Below, one piece after another: positions 8,372 to 16,702 of a stretch of 64,000 bases of DNA. How positions within the stretch are numbered: the first letter of the stretch is position 1; each line of letters opens with the position of its first letter. Position numbers and translations under genes: made by a program. This DNA comes from JBCCDY01 sp039030555 (GTDB lineage: Bacteria; Bacteroidota; Bacteroidia; Cytophagales; Cyclobacteriaceae), in assembly GCA_039030555.1 (NCBI GenBank), contig JBCCDY010000021.1, positions 17,121 to 81,120 on the forward strand. The letters are read 5' to 3'. The notes under the pieces are model-generated. The model did no database searches, was not told where the DNA came from, and saw nothing but the letters and a program-made list of their open reading frames with translations.

Positions 8372-9073
8372 GTGCACAAAAATAACGAGTCAGGCAGTAA
8401 ATCTAATATACTTTTGTGTTTAGAATATATTATAAAAGATCTTTAGACATATTTTAAACAAGGTTCGATTACCAATTTCCTCAGGTTAGATCCATAAATG
8501 ATATACGGAGGATTTATTATACTCAATTAGCCTTCTGAATAGTACTGTTGAAGATTGTGGGGAATAAATTGTTTGAAGAGGGGGAAGGAGTATAGTATTG
8601 GGATACTTACAGGATGAGTAAACTTTTGCGCTGAAAATACTCCTAGCGTACTATTTCAACAAGACTCTATTTTAAGATCATTACTGTTTAAAATATTCTG
8701 ACTATTGTAGTAATACAGGATAAGATATAGATAACTGCTTTATTATCCTGGTTGACTTTGTACCTCCTTAAACTGCTTTTGTAGTACTCAATTCTTAAAA
8801 TTTGAGTCCAAAAAGTGTAAGGTTAAGACCGACTTATTTCTAATGGTTTTAAACCCTTTTAAATATTTGAATTTTTTTCAGGATTGGATGGAATTCCTAA
8901 ACGTAGTTTTCCAATCGGATTTATCGAAACTCAAGGATTAAATAGGTCTACACAATCCTTAAAATAATAATAAAATAAAAGCCTTCTTATTGTTAAAATT
9001 TGATTTTTGAGCATGATCTGAGGTTGTTTTTAATCAATCTTAAAATAATAAGAGTGATAAAAAACCAATTTTC
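8372..9073. other. Intergenic region, no gene seen
   Basis: About 700 bp of AT-rich sequence separates the tRNA-Glu terminator from the alginate locus. I see no plausible coding frame, RNA fold or remnant of a known gene. The right end leads into the GntR operator region. It may hold a long 5' leader or decayed sequence. Confidence 0.5.
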
Positions 9074-9074
9074 C

Positions 9075-9105
9075 TTGGAATTAATTTTAACGATTGGTAG
9101 ATTGG
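9075..9105 (+). promoter_or_regulatory. Possible promoter of the alginate locus first gene
   Basis: TTG, a 20-bp spacer and TAGATTGG form a one-mismatch fit to the Bacteroidetes promoter. The -7 element would overlap the first GntR operator, which would suit repression by occlusion. The match is imperfect and the overlap is an inference. Confidence 0.4.
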
Positions 9106-9131
9106 TTGACCAATTTTATGGTTGACCAATT
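9101..9131 (+). promoter_or_regulatory. Tandem GntR-type operators
   Basis: The palindrome ATTGGTTGACCAAT is followed 17 bp later (centre to centre) by a second, slightly degenerate copy ATGGTTGACCAATT. The core TTGGTTGACCAA is self-complementary outside its two central bases and resembles FadR-subfamily GntR sites (TGGTnnACCA type). The pair lies 22-52 bp before the start codon of the first gene of the locus. A third copy lies in front of the GntR gene itself. Binding by that regulator is inferred from this distribution. Confidence 0.8.
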
Positions 9132-9152
9132 GAAATCTCAATAATTCAAACT

Positions 9153-11036
9153 ATGTTCAAACTCACTTTTAAGAAAAGAAATACTCATGGATTGCGCTTG
9201 TTAGCACTCCTTGTGTTTGGTGCCATACTTGTCAATTCATGTACCGATGACGATACCGCTCCTGTGGATATTGTCCCCCTTCCCGATTTCTCATCCTCTC
9301 AGGAATTAGATGGCTTCGTTGTAATATTTGCTGACAGTACAACTTTTAGTAGAAACCTCTCCGAAGTTGAAGATCCTGATGCAATTTTTGCGTGGGATTT
9401 TGGAGTAGAAGGCATTGATACAGATGTTTCAACAGAAGAATCTCCTTCATTTGATTATACTGATTTTGGGCCAGGAACTTACTCTGTAACGTTAATAGTT
9501 ACCAGTTCTACAGATTTTTCCAATGAAGTAATACAAGAGCTTGTTGTAGAAGTACCGTCTATTGTTCCCCAAGCAGCATTTACGTCTAATCTGGAAGAAT
9601 TTGTGGCTTCGTTCACCAACACAACTACCTTTTCGGTCGCTGCTACTGAAGATCCTGAAGCAGTTTTTGCTTGGGACTTTGGAGTAGAGGGAATAGATAC
9701 AGATGTTTCAACAGAAGAATCTCCTTCTTTTGACTATGAAGATGCTGGGCCGGGTACTTATACAGTAACATTAACAGTGACTAGTTCTACTGGAGATGAA
9801 GATGTGACCACAGAAGAGATTAATATACAGCAACCAGCAATTCTACCCGTAGCAGCATTTACGCCTACGGTAGATAATTTTGTAGTTTCTTTCGCCAATA
9901 TGACTACTTTTTCCGGAGGTGCTACGGAGGATCCAGGCGCTACTTTTACCTGGGATTTTGGAGTAGAAGGAGACGATACAGATGTTTCAACAGAAGAATC
10001 CCCTTCTTTTGATTATACAATAGCAGGGGCAAATACGTATGCAGTAACGTTAACAGTTACAAGTTCTACCGGAGATGAAAATGTAACAACAGAAATGGTA
10101 ACGATAGAAGAACCATTACCAACGGCTATTCTGCCGGTAGCAGCATTTACTTCTACTATAGATGCTTTTACGGCTAATTTCATGAATACAACTATCTTTT
10201 CTGGAGCTGCTACAGAAGATCCGGGGGCTACTTTCGCCTGGGATTTTGGAGTGGCAGGAGAGGACACAGATGTTTCGACAGAAGAATCTCCTTCCTTTGA
10301 TTATACAACAGCAGGTGCTGGTACTTATACGGTAATGTTAACAGTTACGAGTTCAACAGGAAATGAAAGCGTAGCCACAGAAATGATCACCATAACTTCC
10401 GGAGTTTCTAATCAAGCTGCTATTATTCGAGATTTACAAAATGATGATACTGGAGAATTAAGATTTGATATCGACGCCTCCTTAACAGGAAGACTGGAAG
10501 TTACCTTTACCAGAACCGAGCTGGTAGTAGATGAAGTATCCGGAAATGGTAGAGATGCCTTTATTGCACTTCTAAACAGTACCGGAAGTACATCAAGTCA
10601 ACGTTCAATCATTGACTTGAGGATTAATGATGATTCGTTTGAAATTCGCGATCAGGATGCTGCTACATTCAACGCGGTTCCGACGCCCGGAATCTTGCAA
10701 ACTGCGGTTATTACCTGGAGTGCACCCAATGCGACCACACCTCCTAATGTGACATTCACAATAGATGGTGAAGAGGCTACCGCACCTTTTACATCGGGTG
10801 CCAATGCCATAGGAGGGGTAGAAAGAGTTCAGTTTAGACTTGGAGATAATAGCTCTACCATAGCAAGCGATCAAAACTTTACAATTGAAAGATTTGATGT
10901 ATTTAGTAATACTGCAGGTACTGGCACGCCAATATTCTCTACTGATTTTGGTACGTTCATGGTCGGAGAAGCCTTAGATGGTACCGATGATCCATTCTCC
11001 TCTAGTTCCAGTGATGCAACTGTTGAAGAACTATAA
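9153..11036 (+). CDS. Surface lipoprotein with four PKD-like repeats and a C-terminal beta domain
   Basis: A 627-residue lipoprotein (lipobox ending at Cys30, LVNSC, followed by acidic residues that in Bacteroidetes favour surface export). Residues about 40-420 are four PKD-like repeats of about 93 residues, each with WDFGVEG, DTDVSTEESPSFDY and GTY.VTL.VTSST. The C-terminal 200 residues (from AAIIRDLQNDDTGELRFDI) look like a beta-sandwich or lectin-like domain, with no catalytic motif I recognise. Position as the operator-controlled first gene of an alginate locus suggests a polysaccharide-binding surface protein. The alginate ligand is an inference. The repeats are also highly similar at DNA level, suggesting recent duplication or conversion. 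Confidence 0.75.
   Translation: MFKLTFKKRNTHGLRLLALLVFGAILVNSCTDDDTAPVDIVPLPDFSSSQELDGFVVIFADSTTFSRNLSEVEDPDAIFAWDFGVEGIDTDVSTEESPSFDYTDFGPGTYSVTLIVTSSTDFSNEVIQELVVEVPSIVPQAAFTSNLEEFVASFTNTTTFSVAATEDPEAVFAWDFGVEGIDTDVSTEESPSFDYEDAGPGTYTVTLTVTSSTGDEDVTTEEINIQQPAILPVAAFTPTVDNFVVSFANMTTFSGGATEDPGATFTWDFGVEGDDTDVSTEESPSFDYTIAGANTYAVTLTVTSSTGDENVTTEMVTIEEPLPTAILPVAAFTSTIDAFTANFMNTTIFSGAATEDPGATFAWDFGVAGEDTDVSTEESPSFDYTTAGAGTYTVMLTVTSSTGNESVATEMITITSGVSNQAAIIRDLQNDDTGELRFDIDASLTGRLEVTFTRTELVVDEVSGNGRDAFIALLNSTGSTSSQRSIIDLRINDDSFEIRDQDAATFNAVPTPGILQTAVITWSAPNATTPPNVTFTIDGEEATAPFTSGANAIGGVERVQFRLGDNSSTIASDQNFTIERFDVFSNTAGTGTPIFSTDFGTFMVGEALDGTDDPFSSSSSDATVEEL
9270..10400 (+). repeat. Four in-frame repeats of about 279 bp inside the PKD lipoprotein gene
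   Basis: The segment CAGATGTTTC.ACAGAAGAATC starts at 9421, 9700, 9979 and 10267, giving periods of 279, 279 and 288 bp. The longer last period comes from three extra residues (LPT) before repeat four. The surrounding 279-bp units are alike at DNA and protein level. Confidence 0.9.
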
Positions 11037-11119
11037 TTGATAAGTCAGATAATTTTAGTTAAGACTTATTTGTAGAGATATGTTAGGTATTTTAAGACAG
11101 ATCGTACCGGCAAAGCAGA

Positions 11120-11144
11120 TCTTTTTGAGATTTTATCAAAAAGA
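11120..11144 (+). terminator. Stem-loop between the PKD gene and gntR, weak terminator or mRNA processing structure
   Basis: A 9-bp perfect stem TCTTTTTGA / TCAAAAAGA with a 7-nt loop. It lacks a clear T tract, so full termination is doubtful. It may stabilise the upstream transcript, which would raise the level of the first gene over downstream genes. Confidence 0.4.
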
Positions 11145-11224
11145 CCCTTATAATGACGATTTTTTTCAAAAATTAGAAATAAATAATGAAGTAATTTATT
11201 GTTTTTGAAACTGGTCTATGGTAA

Positions 11225-11238
11225 ATTGGTTGACCAAT
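11225..11238 (+). promoter_or_regulatory. GntR-type operator in the leader of the regulator gene
   Basis: ATTGGTTGACCAAT is identical to the first operator upstream of the locus. It lies 10 bp before the ATG chosen for the regulator, which predicts autoregulation. If the upstream in-frame ATG at 11218 were used, the operator would be translated as NWLTN, which is not part of a normal GntR N-terminus. Confidence 0.8.
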
Positions 11239-11247
11239 CACAAACTT

Positions 11248-11982
11248 ATGGATATACTTAGTAATTTTTCAGAAATAGTTGTTGAATCACCTGTTGATAA
11301 GATCATCAGGCAAATACGTGATCTAATCACTAGTGGCCAGTTGAATCCTGGAGATAGACTACCATCTGAAAGAAAGCTTTGTGATAAGCTAGGTGTTGGT
11401 AGAACGCATCTAAGGGATGCATTAAAGAAGCTTGAATTCTACGGGATCTTAAAAACCTTACCACAAAGTGGTACCGTAGTTGCTGGAATGGGCTTACCTG
11501 CACTTGAAGGGCTTATTACGGATATGCTTGGACTTCAAGGGAATGATTTCAAATCTTTGGTAGAGACCAGAATAATCTTAGAAACGAAAATAGCTCAATT
11601 GGCTGCTGAAAAGAGAACAGATGCAGATCTTTTAGAAATTGAGAATGCTTTAAATGCGCATCGCACTAAAATTATTGAAAGTCAAGATGCGGTGGAAGAA
11701 GACCTCCTTTTTCATTTAAAAATAGCAGATGCAAGCAAGAACTCTGTGCTTAAATCCTTGATGCTTATAATTACTCCTGAAATTATGCAGTACTTTAAAA
11801 AGTATGATGTATGTGGGGAAGGTAAAGCAGAGTTAGCTGTTGAATATCATGAAAAGATACTGCAAAGTATTATAGATAAGGATGAGGATATGGCAGGGAG
11901 TCTGATAAAAGATCACTTAAAAGACATAGGAGACTATGTGAAAGAGCTTGATAAATTGAATTTATCTAATGGAATTAACTGA
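11248..11982 (+). CDS. GntR family transcriptional regulator, FadR subfamily
   Basis: A 244-residue regulator with an N-terminal winged helix (VVESPVDKIIRQIRDLITSG, then LNPGDRLPSERKLCDKLGVGRTHLRDALKKL in two halves of the motif) and a C-terminal FCD ligand-binding domain (from about residue 85). FCD proteins often bind uronate or aldonate-like acids through metal-coordinating histidines; HLKIAD and EYHEKIL are candidate positions. The start is set downstream of the operator sequence. It is probably the repressor or inducer-responsive regulator of the alginate genes, with a pathway intermediate such as KDG or DEH as a plausible, unproven ligand. Confidence 0.88.
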   Translation: MDILSNFSEIVVESPVDKIIRQIRDLITSGQLNPGDRLPSERKLCDKLGVGRTHLRDALKKLEFYGILKTLPQSGTVVAGMGLPALEGLITDMLGLQGNDFKSLVETRIILETKIAQLAAEKRTDADLLEIENALNAHRTKIIESQDAVEEDLLFHLKIADASKNSVLKSLMLIITPEIMQYFKKYDVCGEGKAELAVEYHEKILQSIIDKDEDMAGSLIKDHLKDIGDYVKELDKLNLSNGIN

Positions 11983-12038
11983 TGAGTATGGACTAAGAGG
12001 TGCAAACTCGAGAGACTAAATATTTTTTACTAAACCAA

Positions 12039-12062
12039 TTCTCCTTTCAATAAAAAGGAGAA
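12039..12062 (+). promoter_or_regulatory. Stem-loop just upstream of the SusC gene
   Basis: A perfect 9-bp inverted repeat TTCTCCTTT / AAAGGAGAA with a 6-nt loop lies 17 nt before the SusC-like start codon. It encloses the only purine-rich Shine-Dalgarno-like sequence (AAGGAG) in the leader. It could modulate translation or act as a processing site between the regulator and the transporter genes; no T tract is present, so it is not an obvious terminator. Confidence 0.45.
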
Positions 12063-12078
12063 CAAATGTAATACTGTG

Positions 12079-15000
12079 ATGAAAATTTTACATGATCGTA
12101 ATTTTTCAAATAGGTTTGCTGTGCCCGTTTTAACTGCATGCCTTATTTTAATGAACAATTACCTGTACGCCCAAAACCTGGTTTCGGGTAAAGTAACAAC
12201 GAAGGAAGGAGAAGCACTTATTGGAGTGACTATCCTTGAACAAGGGACTAATTACGGCGTAATTACTGATATTGACGGGAACTTTAATATTAAAGTAAAG
12301 CCCGATGCAGTATTGGTTATTTCCTATGTGGGTTATGTTTCAAAATCCATACCTGTAGGCAATAGAACAGATTTTAATATTCAGCTAGAATCAGATGTTA
12401 AACAGTTGGAAGAGATTGTGGTCGTCGGTTATGGTACACAAAAGAAATCGCATCTAACAGGAGCTATATCTAAACTAAAGAATGAAAAATTGAATGAGCT
12501 TCCATTCACAAGGGCTGACGAGATTCTGGTTGGGCAAATAGCCGGGCTGCAGGTGTCTACTTCCTCAGAAGAAGGAGTTGGCTCTGATCCGACACTGCGG
12601 GTGAGGGGAGTCGGTTCAATTAATGCAGATGCTGGCCCACTTCTTGTTATTGATGGTGCACCCGTGGATTCAGATTTCTTTGGGAACTTAGATATTAATG
12701 ATATCGAATCTTATGAAGTTTTAAAGGATGCTGCTTCAGCGGCCATTTTTGGCTCCCGAGGTGCTAATGGTGTTATTCTTATAACTACTAAAGATGGTAA
12801 AGATGGACCCACAAAATTCAACTACAATGGATTCACTGGTTATCAAGAAGCAATAAGAAGCGATGATTACGATTTGTCAGTAGAAGACCAGATAGCTTTT
12901 GAAACTTCAATTTTAGGAGAGGTTACGGATAGAACCAGATTTAAACAGCAAATTGGATCTGTAGATTGGCAAGATGTTTTTTTTGACGGAGGTCTAATTA
13001 ACAGTCATTCTTTAAGTGCAAGAGGAGGAAATAAGAAAACAAAATTTAGTACTTCTATAAGTTACTTTGAAGATGAAGGTGTCCTATTAACGGATAACTT
13101 TGAAAGGGTTAATTTTAAAGCAAAGGTACAATCTAAAGTTTCAGATAAATTCTCTTTTAACTTAAACTTAAGTCCATCCTATTCAGTAAGGAGAAGATTT
13201 CCCGACGCCACCAGAGAAGTTTTTAGACAAGAACCTTATGTACCAACATTCCATACGGAAGAGACCTTGCAACTTGTAGATACTGACGGTTTTCCGGATC
13301 TCGAAGTAGGTGACTTTGTCAGGCAATCACATTTTAATAATTTTATTCTTATAGATACCGTTTTTAATGATGCCGGAGAAATTATTGGCATTGATTCGAC
13401 AGATTTGGGTGGGGTAAGCAATACCAATCAAGTAAATCCGGTAGCCAGAGCTACTCAGCAAGAAATCATTGATAAACGCTTTCAGATTTACTCTAGCCTT
13501 GGAGCTGATTACAAGTTAAATGAAAACCTGAGTTTTACAGCCAGTTTTACGGCCAGCTTTCAAGACTTGTTAAGGACACGATTTGAAGGATTGGAACACT
13601 CGATAGACCCATCCGATGCACTTGCCAGAGAGACTAATCAAAGTCGTTTTAGGTTAGTCCAAAATGTTTTTGCCAACTATTCAAAAAGTTTCATTAATCA
13701 TGAGATTACGGCTGTTTTAGGTTTTTCAGGAGAGCAGGTCATTGAAAGGTTTACAGAGTTTGAATCCAGAGGATTCTCTACTGATGCAATACCGAGAATA
13801 GAAGGGGGCGCTTCTGTAGCTCTTAGAGAGGGATTTGAAAGACAGAGAAGATTACTTTCCTACATCGGTAGGGTTAATTACGCTTTTCAGGATAAATATT
13901 TAGCTTCCTTAAGTGTAAGAGCTGATGGAAGCTCTTCTTTCGGACCTAACAATAGATATGGAATATTTCCTGCGGCCTCTATAGGATGGAGAATTTCCCA
14001 AGAAAACTTCTTAGCTGGATCTAGTATATTGAGCGATTTAAAGCTAAGAGCAAGTTATGGTGTTACAGGAAATGATGCGGTAAACCTTCCCAATAATTTA
14101 CTCGAATTTAATGCTTTTCAATCTGTATTAGAATCAACCTCAGTTGCTTCAAACGGAGGTATAGGTCAAACTTTTGTGGCAGCAAATATTGCTAACCCTG
14201 ATCTCCAATGGGAGCGTTCTATTGAGTTTAACCCTGGAATTGATTTAGGCTTATTTGATAATCGTATTATCGCGAGTATTGAATATTATCAAAGAACAAG
14301 TGACGATCTTTTATTAAATGTTCCTGTATCCACTACGACGGGTTTTGATGCAGCTCTTGTAAATATAGGTGAAGTAAGAAATGAAGGGGCAGAATTTGAG
14401 ATCAGAACGGTTAATGTAAATTCTGGTTCTTTTAGCTGGAATTCTACCTTAATAGCCTCTACAAACAAAAATACTTTAAGGGATTTTGGAGATGCAGACG
14501 GAACAGTCCTTTCTCCAGATGATGGAAGCAGGTCAGGTGCTGAATGGCTGGTTAGTGTAGGGAACCCTATTTCAAACTTTTATGGTTTTGTAGCGGAAAG
14601 TGAAATTCCTATTGAGTTTATACAAAGGCCATTTGATTTTATCGGGGGGCAAAATGAGCAGGTTTATGTGAAAGACCTAAACGGTGATGGAATTATTGAT
14701 GATGATGACCGAACGATTTTAGGAAATCCTTTACCAGATTTCATATGGAGTATTACGAACGAATTTACGTATAAGAATTTCGACCTTTCCTTTCAGTGGC
14801 AGGGAAGCCATGGTGCAGAGACTAGAAACATTGCTGATTTTGATGTATTCGGGTGGAGTGGTTCTGATCTGGAAGCCGATCCAAATACCACACCTAATTT
14901 TGATTTCGTAAGGCCTAAAATCCAAACAGATGCCATTATTCAGGATGCTTCATTCATTGCCTTAAGAAACTTGAATTTTGGTTATACGCTACCCCAAAGG

Positions 15001-15204
15001 TTTTTAGACAGTTTTAAATTGAGCTCAGCAAGAATATATGCGTCAGCTTCAAACCTGCTTTATCTGACAGCTAGTGATTTCACAGGATTTAATCCTGAAA
15101 GCATTAGACAAGGAGGAGATTTTAATGCGATCACTAACGGATACAATCGTGGAGGTGTTCCTCTCGCTCGAAGAATTGTGATTGGGGTAAATATTAATTT
15201 CTAA
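12079..15204 (+). CDS. SusC-like TonB-dependent outer-membrane transporter
   Basis: A 1041-residue outer-membrane receptor that with the adjacent SusD homologue forms a pedal-bin glycan importer. A signal peptide ends at YLYAQ. A carboxypeptidase-regulatory-like domain follows (GKVTTKEGEALIGVTI to about residue 110), then a TonB-box-like stretch EEIVVVGYGTQKKS, the plug (LRVRGVGSINADAGPLLVID; YEVLKDAASAAIFGSRGANG) and a 22-strand barrel ending in an aromatic residue (INF). ATG is preferred to the GTG immediately before it. The context of alginate lyases suggests alginate oligosaccharides as substrate. Confidence 0.94.
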   Translation: MKILHDRNFSNRFAVPVLTACLILMNNYLYAQNLVSGKVTTKEGEALIGVTILEQGTNYGVITDIDGNFNIKVKPDAVLVISYVGYVSKSIPVGNRTDFNIQLESDVKQLEEIVVVGYGTQKKSHLTGAISKLKNEKLNELPFTRADEILVGQIAGLQVSTSSEEGVGSDPTLRVRGVGSINADAGPLLVIDGAPVDSDFFGNLDINDIESYEVLKDAASAAIFGSRGANGVILITTKDGKDGPTKFNYNGFTGYQEAIRSDDYDLSVEDQIAFETSILGEVTDRTRFKQQIGSVDWQDVFFDGGLINSHSLSARGGNKKTKFSTSISYFEDEGVLLTDNFERVNFKAKVQSKVSDKFSFNLNLSPSYSVRRRFPDATREVFRQEPYVPTFHTEETLQLVDTDGFPDLEVGDFVRQSHFNNFILIDTVFNDAGEIIGIDSTDLGGVSNTNQVNPVARATQQEIIDKRFQIYSSLGADYKLNENLSFTASFTASFQDLLRTRFEGLEHSIDPSDALARETNQSRFRLVQNVFANYSKSFINHEITAVLGFSGEQVIERFTEFESRGFSTDAIPRIEGGASVALREGFERQRRLLSYIGRVNYAFQDKYLASLSVRADGSSSFGPNNRYGIFPAASIGWRISQENFLAGSSILSDLKLRASYGVTGNDAVNLPNNLLEFNAFQSVLESTSVASNGGIGQTFVAANIANPDLQWERSIEFNPGIDLGLFDNRIIASIEYYQRTSDDLLLNVPVSTTTGFDAALVNIGEVRNEGAEFEIRTVNVNSGSFSWNSTLIASTNKNTLRDFGDADGTVLSPDDGSRSGAEWLVSVGNPISNFYGFVAESEIPIEFIQRPFDFIGGQNEQVYVKDLNGDGIIDDDDRTILGNPLPDFIWSITNEFTYKNFDLSFQWQGSHGAETRNIADFDVFGWSGSDLEADPNTTPNFDFVRPKIQTDAIIQDASFIALRNLNFGYTLPQRFLDSFKLSSARIYASASNLLYLTASDFTGFNPESIRQGGDFNAITNGYNRGGVPLARRIVIGVNINF

Positions 15205-15216
15205 TTGTTAATGATT

Positions 15217-16692
15217 ATGAAAGCTTTTTCAAAAATTTTATTCGTTACCACTTTGATTCTTACATTTTCATGTGGTGATGCGCTAGAACCAGAGCCCGTT
15301 TCTTTTGTAACAGGTGATTCATTTTTCAGCAACGATGCGGAGTTGGAGAATGGTGTACTTGCGATGTATGAAGGATTGCAGGGTACTAATACGCCCCAAT
15401 TTAATGAACCAAGAGCTACCCAAATAGAATTTTATCTCACAGAGATGCGTAGCGATAATACGCAATCCAGAAATGGAGGTAGCCTGGACTCTGACTTTCA
15501 GCAGTTTGAACTTTATGAGGTGGATGTTCAAAATTTTGTGGTAAGAAATTATTATGAGAGTATGTACAACATCATTTTTCGAGCTCACCTGGTGTTGGAT
15601 AATATTGAAAATGCTTCAGATCGAAGAAGAGAAGAATTTGAAGGGCAGGCCAGATTCGTAAGAGCGTATAGTTATTTCCAGTTAGTGCGCTTGTTTGGAC
15701 CAGTTCCAATGCCACTACGGGTTATTGCCCCTGAAGAAGCAGAAATTGCTTTCACTCGGGTTGATGCTCCGATGGTATATCAACAAATCGTCCAAGACCT
15801 AAAGGCAGCTATCGATAATCTGGATGATAGTGGATCAAGAACTATGGCAACCCGATCAGCTGCTCAAGCTTTACTTGCTAAAGTTTACCTGACAATAGCG
15901 GGAGCTGAAAATATTGAGCCCATAGCTAATTATGATTCAGCAAGAATACTTTGTGAGGATATTATTAACTCAGGTCAATTTGCATTAATGGATAACTATT
16001 TCGATGTATTCAATTCTGAAGTTAATGGACGAGAGGATCCGGATGATGAAGAATTAGCGCCCAATACGGAAGTGATTTTTGCTATTGAGTATGTTAGGAA
16101 CAACCCTTTAACTAGTCAAAATTATAGTAGGGAATGGGGAGATTTTGGCTTTAGGTTTGCAAACTTTACAACAGAAGATATACGAAATGCTTACTTCGAA
16201 AGGGGAGAAACCGAGAGAGTCGCTTTTGCTGAATCTAATTCGCCAGGTGCATTTTTTGTGACTAAATACCTTCCCAATAGTAGTATTTTAGAACAGGCTG
16301 GAAACGACTGGATTGTGTTACGGTATGCTGATGTACTGTTGATGTATGCCGAGTCTATTTTAAGTATCAATACTAGTACGGGTGATCTACGTGCTGTTGA
16401 CGCTTATAATGAAGTGAGGGAACGGGCAGGTTTCGATGTTCCTGCATTTGCATTTACGGAAGATGAACTTTTTGAAGAAAGAAGGATAGAACTAGCATTT
16501 GAGAACCAGCGATTTTTTGATTTACTCAGAATCGATGAAAACCAAAACAGTGCGGAACTTATCCTCTCGACACATTCCGTTGAAGTAGGTGGTAATTTTG
16601 CCAGAACAGACTTACTTCTTCCCATACCCCAGAATGAAATCAACCTCTCTTTGGGAACATCTACGATTCTGGAACAAAATAACGGGTATTAA
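15217..16692 (+). CDS. SusD-like glycan-binding lipoprotein
   Basis: A surface lipoprotein of about 492 residues that lids the SusC transporter. The lipobox is TFSC (Cys19). RagB/SusD features include the helical TPR-like N-terminal half (FEGQARFVRAYSYFQLVRLF) and the C-terminal domain with FEERRIELAFENQRFFDLLR. The gene follows the SusC gene with only a few bases between them. Several in-frame starts exist; MKAFSKILF is chosen because it gives a compact lipoprotein signal. Ligand inferred to be alginate oligosaccharide from context. Confidence 0.93.
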   Translation: MKAFSKILFVTTLILTFSCGDALEPEPVSFVTGDSFFSNDAELENGVLAMYEGLQGTNTPQFNEPRATQIEFYLTEMRSDNTQSRNGGSLDSDFQQFELYEVDVQNFVVRNYYESMYNIIFRAHLVLDNIENASDRRREEFEGQARFVRAYSYFQLVRLFGPVPMPLRVIAPEEAEIAFTRVDAPMVYQQIVQDLKAAIDNLDDSGSRTMATRSAAQALLAKVYLTIAGAENIEPIANYDSARILCEDIINSGQFALMDNYFDVFNSEVNGREDPDDEELAPNTEVIFAIEYVRNNPLTSQNYSREWGDFGFRFANFTTEDIRNAYFERGETERVAFAESNSPGAFFVTKYLPNSSILEQAGNDWIVLRYADVLLMYAESILSINTSTGDLRAVDAYNEVRERAGFDVPAFAFTEDELFEERRIELAFENQRFFDLLRIDENQNSAELILSTHSVEVGGNFARTDLLLPIPQNEINLSLGTSTILEQNNGY

Positions 16693-16702
16693 AATTTTTA
16701 AT

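Noticed and set aside
9270..10400. Repeated units resembling a CRISPR or satellite array
   Set aside because: The 279-bp period encodes in-frame PKD-like domains; there are no short palindromic repeats with variable spacers.
16589..16702. An earlier start for the PKD lipoprotein gene
   Set aside because: The extension overlaps the end of the SusD gene and would bury the lipoprotein signal; ATG at 16703 gives a normal signal peptide.
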